Shown: piece by piece, positions 56,590 to 64,000 of the stretch | Numbering within the stretch: the stretch's first letter is position 1 | Layout: each line of letters opens with the position of its first letter | Source: Isoetes taiwanensis | Taxonomy: Eukaryota > Streptophyta > Lycopodiopsida > Isoetales > Isoetaceae | Assembly (NCBI GenBank): GCA_021234155.1 | Contig: JAJEKV010000061.1 | Location: 3,685,950-3,749,949, forward strand | Direction of reading: 5' to 3' | DNA: 64,000 nucleotides | Translations under genes and position numbers: made by a program | The notes under the pieces: model-generated | What the model was told of the DNA's origin: nothing | The model's input: only the letters and a program-made list of their open reading frames with translations | The model's database searches: none

Positions 56590-57340
56590 TGAATGCACCT
56601 ACAAAAACAAGAAATATTTAATACGAAAGGAATAACAAAATATGCTCATGCAGGAAACAATTGGCATGGCTTGTACATTATATTTGGCATGGCTTGGACT
56701 GTTGCTCTGATTTTGTTCATTAAGAGGCTATTCCAATTTCGGAAGATCAAGCAGATAAATGGCCATACAGCCTGCTCTGAGGCAACAGGCAAGATTGGGG
56801 ATGATAATAAGGATGTTCGCATGGCTCATGATGCAGCTATGAATATAAAGGCTTCTGTCAGCAAAGATCACATGGAAATTACAGGGGATAAGGTCGTGAT
56901 AATGGCCAAAACACTTGGATCTCTAAGGTTATGGCAAAAGCATGAAGAAATTCAAGGCAAATATAACAACCAGGAGCACAATTCTTCGGAAGATCAAGCA
57001 GATAAATGGCCATACAGGCTGCTCTGAGGCAACAGGCAAGATTGGGGATGATAATAAAGCACAATCTCGGTACAAATTGAGAAACAAAATAGAAACATCA
57101 AACGCACATTACCGGCATATAGGGTTCTTACCAGATAGGAATCCTTCGGCTTTGTTATTATGAGGAGAGGAAGAAATGTAAGATCACACTTGGACGAATG
57201 CACCTAAAAAACAAGAAATGTTTAATACGAAAGGAACCGGTTTTGGATTTAGGACCAACAACGAAGCCCATATAGGGTTCTTACCAGATAGGAATACTTT
57301 GGCTCTGTTAGTATGAAGAGAGGAATAAATGAAACTTGCG
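56590..57340 (+). repeat. Locally duplicated sequence blocks
   Basis: A 73-base block starting 'ttcggaagatcaagcagata' at 56738 recurs at 56986 with one or two changes. 'cacttggatgaatgcacct...' at 56583 recurs at 57187. 'atatagggttcttaccagat' at 57117 recurs at 57271. The open frame 56593-57027 spans the first pair ('RKIKQINGHTACSEATGK') and is probably not a gene. Confidence 0.8.
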
Positions 57341-58582
57341 GATTGACACAGAAAGAAGGAATTGGACGAGCGAAAGCAAAAAAATAAAGGCTCGATGGAC
57401 GGAGGGAGTTATTTCGCGACCTTCTCCATCTCCGTGCCATTTTTAGCCATTTTTCTAATTTTCTCGGCCATTGATTCGTAAAAGAGAGGATCTAAAGGTG
57501 CAGAACATGCCACCTCACGTTTTGCTTACTTGGAACTGCTACGTGGATAGCCTAGAATTGCAAGGAGGGTTGCACGCTTGGTTAGGCTGGCGTGCTAAGA
57601 ATATGAAGTGAATATGCCATTTGGAGGGCCAGAGATAGTAGAAAAAAAGATGTTATTTTTGCATTTTGTTTCCAGATCGGGTTGGCTCGAATATGCCGAG
57701 AACTATCAGATTGCATACCTTATCGCTTGATCGATTGAAGAGCTTGATCCATTACAAAGCTTATTTCGATTTTCTTCTCCGACGAGGTAAGGCATCCATA
57801 GCTTCTGCGGCCAGCTTGCTTCCAGATCACTGGATTAGCTTAAAATGGGCTATGTTTGGAGGAAATATTAGCAGATAATATTCATCCAGATAATATTCAT
57901 TCTGTGATCTTCCTTTGAGTTCAAGCCACTACGACGGATTGTGGAGTAGAGAATGGACATTGTATGCAAGGTAGACATTGATCCAAGCGTGTACTTGAGG
58001 TAATCTCTAGTCTCGAAAACTGTGAAAAAAACTTTGTTTAGCTCTAATGCAGTTGTTATGTGAGCATATAAACTTGGCATGAACACCTAAGGCTGGTGAT
58101 TCATTTCTCACTGAGCGTGTTTTGGAAGCTATGCCAAGTTTTTTACAAGTCAAATGAAATCTTATTTCATAGCATCGGGCTTTATGAAAGAACAAATCAG
58201 GCTATATAAAACTCTGTAAGTGGTATGCATTATAAGGTTGTAAGGAATACTGATGTAATGGAATTTTCCCAGCCATTAAAACCGAGGATGAGGAACAATT
58301 GATAATGGCACTTGAGCCATTTCAGACCGCCTACTTGATTCAGTGCCAGAATCGTTTATCTGAGCGAGTGCATGAATATGTTCCCAGCAGCAGCAAGTCG
58401 GGGTAGCATACAAGATTTGACATTCAAATTGAGGAGATTGAAGCTACAAACTGGATACAAGACTCATGTTTCTTGTTTTACATGAGATTGGCAAAGCACT
58501 GCAATTGTTTGTACTGCAATGTAGTGTGGTGTGTGGTCACATGTCCAGTTGGATGCTGCCTAGTGGCGTGACGTTAAAATAC

Positions 58583-58606
58583 TATCTATCTATCTATCTA
58601 TCTATC
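58583..58606 (+). repeat. (CTAT)n microsatellite
   Basis: Six CTAT units in a row. Confidence 0.95.
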
Positions 58607-59900
58607 AGGTGCGTTTACATATATCTGATCTTTTATTTCTTAAGTCTTTATTCAACACTTAAGATCACGAATCTACCTTTTGGGTATCTTATAAATGTAG
58701 GGCCATTTTCTAAACACTTACTTTGGTTGGTAGGAATCCTACAATTGAGAGCTTGTCTCTAAAAAAAAGGATACTTGAATTTCATGAGGGCTTATTTATC
58801 TGAGGGAAGAGTCATTTGCACTTTGCATTTAATTAAAGATAATTATATCCTCCTCGTTTTTTGACTCCACTTGAAGCCGCCATGTCAGACACTATTCTTG
58901 GATTACAAGAATAAAAATTCTAACATGTAAAACAGCTTCATTTTAGTCTTGCCTGTTTATTTGAAATATGCATATCAGATAGCTGTTTATTGTGAAAGAT
59001 ATCAGTGTGTTACCTAATTATATGAGCATTTAAAAAGCAGTATGGCAGATTTCACTTTGGTTTAGAGGGCAACCCTATGTTGCGTTAGGAACTTGTTTTG
59101 GGTTGCGTAAAGGGGAAATAGTGGGAGGTGGGGTTAATATCATTTTTGTACCGTTAGATATGTTAATTCAACGGATGAGATTAGAAATCTCTCTGCATTA
59201 AATGGCTTAGGTCGAAATTTTTTCAGTGTTATGTGAGGGAACAGAGCGGCTCCTGCAACACCCCCTAGATGTGCGTTAAGAATGGTTGGAATAGCTTGAC
59301 CGGAACTCCACCCCAACTCCGGTGCTCCTGGCCCCATAGCCACCCGAATCCAACCCTTAAGGTGAAATCACACCACTGGACGCCCAACTCAGATTGGAGA
59401 GAATGACAGTCCTGGTACCTTGGCCGTATTATGCCTTATGTATTTTGGAGTATATACCAATAATGCATGCTTGGCATGTGGTAAAATTATAAACATTTCA
59501 GGACAAAAGCAAAGGGCATAGATTTTTGTGAGGGTTTCTGGAAGGAGGCAGCAGAAGTAATTTCTGGGCAGTTTTGCTGGCTGAACATTGGAGCATCATA
59601 TCTCGGCAAACAGAGATCCTTTTCAGGTGATTTTTACTTTTGTGGAAAGGCTTTTGAATGAGGTTTTTGGATGAGTCTAATGAGCCAAACTTCCTCCATA
59701 CATAGGAGATTTTATAGAAAGCGTAATGATGGATTAGAATTGACTGCACTGTGTATCTTTTTGTATAGTTTGATTTTTGGACTTAGGAGCTGAAATTAGG
59801 GACTATTTTGGAAGAAAAACGGCTATAAGATGCCAAGGAACTATTCCTGAAGTAGTTCTCAGGTGGGTGGTTAAGCCTTACACCGGGGTTGCTTTTTAAT

Positions 59901-59960
59901 TGCCTGAGTGATGTTTTTGTTTCTATTGATTGCCTGAGTGATGTTTTTGTTTGTATTGGA
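59901..59960 (+). repeat. 30-bp tandem duplication
   Basis: The unit 'tgcctgagtgatgtttttgt...' occurs at 59901 and 59931 with one or two changes. Confidence 0.9.
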
Positions 59961-60373
59961 AGGCTTTTAGATTAAGTTACTTGACGTTGATGGTGATTGA
60001 TTGAAGAGTCAATGATCCATAAGAAAATGAATCACATTGGATGTTAGTAAACAGAGTAGATGCATCTTGGCACATTGAATTAGTAAAGACAAATTAAAGC
60101 TAAGGAAATCATATGGCATAGTCATGTGGGATGCTATTTCTCTATGAGGAGAAGGGTTTTGAGAAGCTTATGGATTAAGAATATGGCTATGGCATGGAGC
60201 CATTGTGGGACTAATAATAAGATATGAAATGGATTAAATAACAAGGCATAGCTAGTGGATTTGTTACGAACCAAAATTTTAGTACCAAAAATTTCGATTT
60301 GTATTCACATCAAACCATCAGAGTACACAGAACAAGTATTGCCTCCCACGAGGCTATATATACGAAAGCCCCC

Positions 60374-60780
60374 TTAAAGTTATAACACAAACCATTACAT
60401 TACACACCTTAAAATTAAATTCCCCCTTAAACCCCCTTTTGTTTGGGTGCATATTCACAGGGGGGGTGACGTAGGGCAGCGAGAGCCCCTATAATTATGT
60501 TTTGTACATACAAAATCAACACCATATAGTATGTTACCTGAAATCTTATAGTATTTTTCAAATCTTGTTATACAGTATCATAATTTCTATACATCCATAC
60601 CCCACAAATGAGGAATTTTGTGTACGGTGTAGATTAAGGAATAATGGGTGGATATGCCTGTTTAACAGCTCTCGTTGCCCGGAGTCACCCCCCCTGTGAA
60701 TATGCACCCAAACAAAAGGGGGTTTAAGGGGGAATTTAATTTTAAGGTGTGTAATGTAATGGTTTGTGTTATAACTTTAA
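60374..60780. repeat. Inverted repeat with arms of about 115 bp
   Basis: From TTAAAGTTATAAC at 60374 to GTTATAACTTTAA at 60780, the outer 110-115 bases are near-perfect inverted copies, sharing 'cccccttaaaccccctttt' and 'gtttgggtgcatattcac'. The spacer is about 180 bp. The right end is followed by a partial direct duplication (about 60751 and 60833, 'gtaatggtttgtgtta'). Confidence 0.9.
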
Positions 60781-60784
60781 AAAA

Positions 60785-61061
60785 ATTTTGCCCCTTCGGG
60801 GCAAAAAACAAAACACTTGGAAACATTAGATGTAATGGTTTGTGTTAGATTAAAAAAAATTTGGCCCTTTCAAGGCCTTGCCTTAAACAATATAGTCGTG
60901 AAGAGCACTTAAACCATGTGCTTTGCCATGGCACATATGTTGTCGTATATTTAAAAGATGCCATCTTGGATACATATGTTGTGGGGAATAATCAAACATC
61001 TCCACAAGTAAATCGAGTTAAGATTTGCCTTGCATAGGGTGTTATAGAATTGCAATGCAAC
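60785..61061. other. Short GC hairpin and AT-rich spacer
   Basis: TTTTGCCCC TTC GGGGCAAAA at about 60786-60806 is a perfect 9-bp stem. A decayed copy (TTGGCCCTTTCAAGGCC) lies near 60860. No gene. Confidence 0.6.
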
Positions 61062-61134
61062 TTAAATGGATGGGCATAAACTCTGAAATGAACATAAACA
61101 CTTGAGCACTTCAACTTCAGAATAAGCACAACTT

Positions 61135-61475
61135 TTACAAGAACTCAGGGGGTATTCTATGTTCCAATAAGGCCCCATTGCAAGAAAATCACTTGTATTT
61201 CTTGCTTCATAGCCTTGGGCCCATATGTATCTCAACGATTGTAACGATCTAACTGTGGCTGCAATTCCAGCCTCAGTAATAGGACAATCCCTGAGTTCAA
61301 GCTTCCTAAGCTTCACACAACTAGACAAAGCTCTGAACCCCTTATTATTCTCTCCAACACAGCCCAAAAGAAACTGAATAGAAATGAATAGAAACTGTAG
61401 GCTAGCGACAATTCGCCCAATCGCAACTTCGATGACACATGTAAAGTTAAACCATAACAAGCGAAGTTCCAACGC
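61135..61475 (-). pseudogene. COI1-like F-box/LRR receptor fragment
   Basis: The minus strand reads 'VGENNKGFRALSSC', 'KLRKLELRDCPITEAGIAAT', 'SLRYIWAQGYEARNTSDFLA' and 'MGPYWNIE', which matches the last leucine-rich repeats of COI1, the jasmonate-type receptor ('LRYLWVQGYRAS', 'RPYWNIE'). Only about 90 residues remain. The F-box and other LRRs are absent, and the normal C-terminal end is not recognisable. It directly follows the ETFQO relic in the same orientation. Confidence 0.75.
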
Positions 61476-61499
61476 ATAAGAAGGTTCTTTAAGCTGATT

Positions 61500-62571
61500 A
61501 TTATATACACCCTATTTGACATGTGATAAAGAAAATAGCCTCCATAGGTAGCCGAGTCAAGGGGCTAACCAAATGTATGAACCACAAAACCAGGCTGATG
61601 TTTCTTCTGGTCCACCTCCCATACCTCCACAAAAGTTGCCGCGGTAAAAACACAAGCTTATCTATCATGAAATCAGAATTCAAGGTCTGCGTGACAAACT
61701 TCTTTGATTTCGAATGCATATGTCGATCTTTGAGCAACGACCTTTTCACGTAATTGGAATTTATGAATCACTTTACGCCAAAAAAAGATTATTTGTTTGA
61801 AACAAAACTCAGCCCCCCAAAGCAAAGTTGTTTTGATAAAGCAGCATTATGCTAGAATGGTGAGTACCTCAGAAAGAGAACCCCGACAATCTTCTGCGAG
61901 CAAGGTAATGCGTCCTCGTTGGAAGCTAGATTTTCTGGAGCCATCTTTGGCAATCCCCATGTCATTGGTTGCTATACCACTTACCCGATTCCCATCATAC
62001 AAGACACGAGGACCTACACAAATCTTGAGAAGAACTTGATTCTGGAGACTATGTAGAAGAGAAAGAGAAGAGTAGCAGGCATAGTGAGCTGACCCCTTGT
62101 TCTTTCCAGTCTGGGAAGAGTTCGTTCAGTGCCCTTGGTTCGAAAACATTTCCAGATAAAATGTGAGCACCTTTGAACCAATAGCAACACTTGTGATGAT
62201 GGTAACAATAAGGAATCATATTATCTACCATCAATCATGTTAACTTTAATCCCTCATTTCTTTGGATAAAATTAGCATTTCAGCTCCTTTCTCCACAACG
62301 CTGCTTGGGAGTTCCTTGCTCACGAGACATGCAGTTGCTTTATCTTAATAGCAGCAGCTAACCCAGCAGGTCCACCTCCAACTATAACTACATCATAATC
62401 CATAGACTCCCTTTTCTCATTGTTTTCCGATGGTGCAGCAAAAGCCCTATGTTGCCCGTTAAAGCTTTGGTTTCCAGCTATGAATCGGTTTCCTGCCCTT
62501 GCTAACCAAAACTCATATGATCTTTTAGTGCAGCTCAAAATTCTTCCGCCCGTAAAAACCCCATCTGTCAA
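61500..62571 (-). pseudogene. Electron-transfer-flavoprotein:ubiquinone oxidoreductase (ETFQO), broken, introns retained
   Basis: Minus-strand segments follow ETFQO order. A mitochondrial-type leader and the FAD fold 'YDVVIVGGGPAGLAAAIKIK' (62571-62330) come first. 'VVEKGAE' in a shifted frame is next, then 'HILSGNVFEPRALNELFPDW' (about 62180-62115). 'GIATNDMGIAKDGS' and 'GRITLLAEDCRGSLSE' follow (about 61985-61870), ending at a donor-like GTACTC. Last come 'KFQLREK' with 'IKEV', and after about 75 non-matching bases 'VWEVDQKKHQPG' and 'ATYGGYFLYHMSNR' (61755-61510). A tryptophan near 61565 is TAG. The quinone-binding and iron-sulphur parts are missing. Intron-like gaps suggest a copied genomic segment, not a cDNA. 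Confidence 0.8.
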
Positions 62572-64000
62572 CTAAAAATTGGCAATCGTAGAATTTACAA
62601 ATTGCTCACGAATTGTGGCTCACGAATTTTCAGAAAGAAGAACACCCGAACTCCAGAACTCCAGAACTCCCGAGCTCTGGCTGCAGATGAAACCTCCCGA
62701 GCTCTGGCTCTGGATTTGCCCTAAAATGCTATCCACGAGGCTTGCATGTTCAGCCCCTAAAATAAAAAGAGGGCTTTTGTTGTGAGCCCTTGGATGTTGG
62801 ACCATTGAAAAAAAAAAAGCTAAATCGACGACTAAGAAATGGTGCACTCTAGATGTACGCATTAGTACATCCATTCGAATACGCCATGAAATCTTAGGAA
62901 AACCTTTGTGAAAAGCGTACAAAAACACAAAGAAAACCCCCTGTTATTGTGCTACATATAGATAACAAGATGACAATATAGATAACTATATACACACGTA
63001 TGCTCCCGCCAGCTATCAAACGGCCTGCACAAGCTTCCACGTGTTAGTAACATGCATAAGAGTTATTCAGTAGTGTCAACATGAAGCAATGACTGACGGA
63101 TTGCAAGAACACACATATGAAATCCACCACACGCACCATATCATCTGCCAAGCAGACACACTCTTCCATATCTAGACAGTACGTCGCCTAGAACCCCCCC
63201 GCTGGTGGATCCAATGTAAGGGGAAACTACATGCATCATACTAAGAACCCCGGGCAGCTAGACTTTTGGCTATATGCACCACTGTCCCATATCAGTGATG
63301 GGTTTTACTGCACCAACACCCATGGTTCTTAAACCGACGAGGTTCAGTCGTCCACAACTATGCCATGTATAACCCCTTGAGACAACATCCGCTGATGTTC
63401 GTCTACTCTGCCTTAATGTGTACAGAGTCAAGTATCTTAAGGATACCACTCTCGATCCCATGTAACACTAATCTGTTGAGAAGCATCTAGCGTTGTCCCA
63501 TACCAACGCTAAACCCTTCTCTCATTAATTTATAGGGGTTTCTTAACTATGGCAAAGTAACATGTGCCCCTATTGTTCCTTTACATAAACAACGCTCAGG
63601 GAGACCTTAGGGAATGCAAGATTCTCTGGCTGGTCTTAGGCTGCAAGGATCATACCATCCCTGCTATGCCTTAGCAAAATCCTTCCCTCGGCAAGACCTT
63701 ACCAGCCATTCTAAGCATCCTTAGGCTTCACACAATAGAACAGGAGAACCATTTAGGAAGGGTGAAAATATCGTTACCCTGGTTTTGGTGATTCCATCGC
63801 GGTGAATACTTTCCCGCGGAATCACAGACCCTCCGGCAACGGGTTCCGTTCCGGAGGCCCCGTTATTCGTACCTGACAGTGTCAGGTGTACCTTCTGATT
63901 GATCCCAGCCATCCATTTACATGGTGCATCTTGACCGTCCATTTTATACCTTCCGGCGGAATCACCTCCGCAAAATACCGCGGGACGGAATCACCGCCCT
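62572..64000. other. No gene recognised; possible minus-strand promoter near the end
   Basis: Short repeats of 'gaactccagaactcc' type lie at 62640-62700. From 63160 the sequence is more GC-rich with several small frames but no domain. On the minus strand GGTATAAAATGG (about 63942-63953) is a good TATA box, and 'gtgattccgcc' words recur around it (63790-64000), so the edge may be part of an LTR extending past the window. Confidence 0.35.

Larger units (their letters stand above)
57341..60373. other. No gene recognised
   Basis: It contains a CTAT microsatellite (58583-58606) and a 30-bp tandem duplication (59901-59960). Short frames lack family resemblance. Confidence 0.5.

Noticed and set aside
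60786-60806. Rho-independent terminator
   Set aside because: The stem and flanking T/A runs look bacterial in form, but the context is eukaryotic repeat DNA without a gene ending there.
61501-61749. Independent minus-strand protein
   Set aside because: It is a shifted frame over the ETFQO relic; the true reading is in another frame with an intron-like gap.

Overview
The window is nuclear DNA from a land plant. The evidence is a complete 15-exon gene for the Mediator kinase CDK8/CDKE with many short introns (65-275 bp), plant-type FCP1-like, PPR, CYP86-clan P450, COI1-like and ETF-ubiquinone oxidoreductase sequences, Ty3/gypsy chromovirus elements, LINEs with a plant-type reverse transcriptase, and hAT-like and foldback MITEs. 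The clade cannot be fixed from this sequence. A repeat-rich seed-free plant is a guess; the short introns of the CDK8 gene are seen directly. There are no bacterial-style operons, and most of the window is decayed transposon sequence.

Layout. 1-5.1 kb: an FCP1-like phosphatase-domain exon on the minus strand, then a broken ARM-repeat gene on plus. 5.6-7.3 kb: a dead LINE. 10.5-11.3 kb: a second, broken FCP1-like sequence. 11.4-19.6 kb: a nest in which an old minus-strand LTR retroelement (gag, protease) is split by a 572-bp foldback element and by a 5.2-kb chromovirus that carries three LTRs inside one target-site duplication. 21.1 kb: a small possible gene. 22.9-27.1 kb: a second nest, with a short non-autonomous minus-strand relative of that chromovirus, a 753-bp solo-LTR-like element inside its 5' LTR, a LINE cutting its end, and a 31-bp-period minisatellite after the LINE. 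29.3 kb: a hAT-like MITE with an 8-bp duplication.

32.5-35.4 kb: the CDK8 gene, the only gene here that looks fully intact. 36.9 kb: a PPR fragment. 41.1-44.9 kb: a young non-autonomous LTR element (LTRs differ at 1 of 446 positions) with no pol gene, whose interior carries an array of short GC-rich hairpins. It sits in a decayed, possibly Ulp1-like transposon region. 48.1-55.5 kb: a rearranged cluster of long LTRs, two of them in opposite orientation forming a hairpin with arms of about 1.3 kb, followed by gypsy remnants and another MITE. 55.6 kb: a P450 pseudogene. 60.4 kb: a near-perfect inverted repeat. 61.1-62.6 kb: a minus-strand chimera of an intron-bearing ETFQO pseudogene followed by a COI1-like LRR fragment. 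The end of the window holds no gene I recognise.

Apart from CDK8, possibly the first FCP1-like exon and the small gene at 21.1 kb, the coding sequences are relics. The interest lies in the order of nested insertions, in non-autonomous elements with unusual internal structure, and in promoter-like or tRNA-like motifs inside LTRs.
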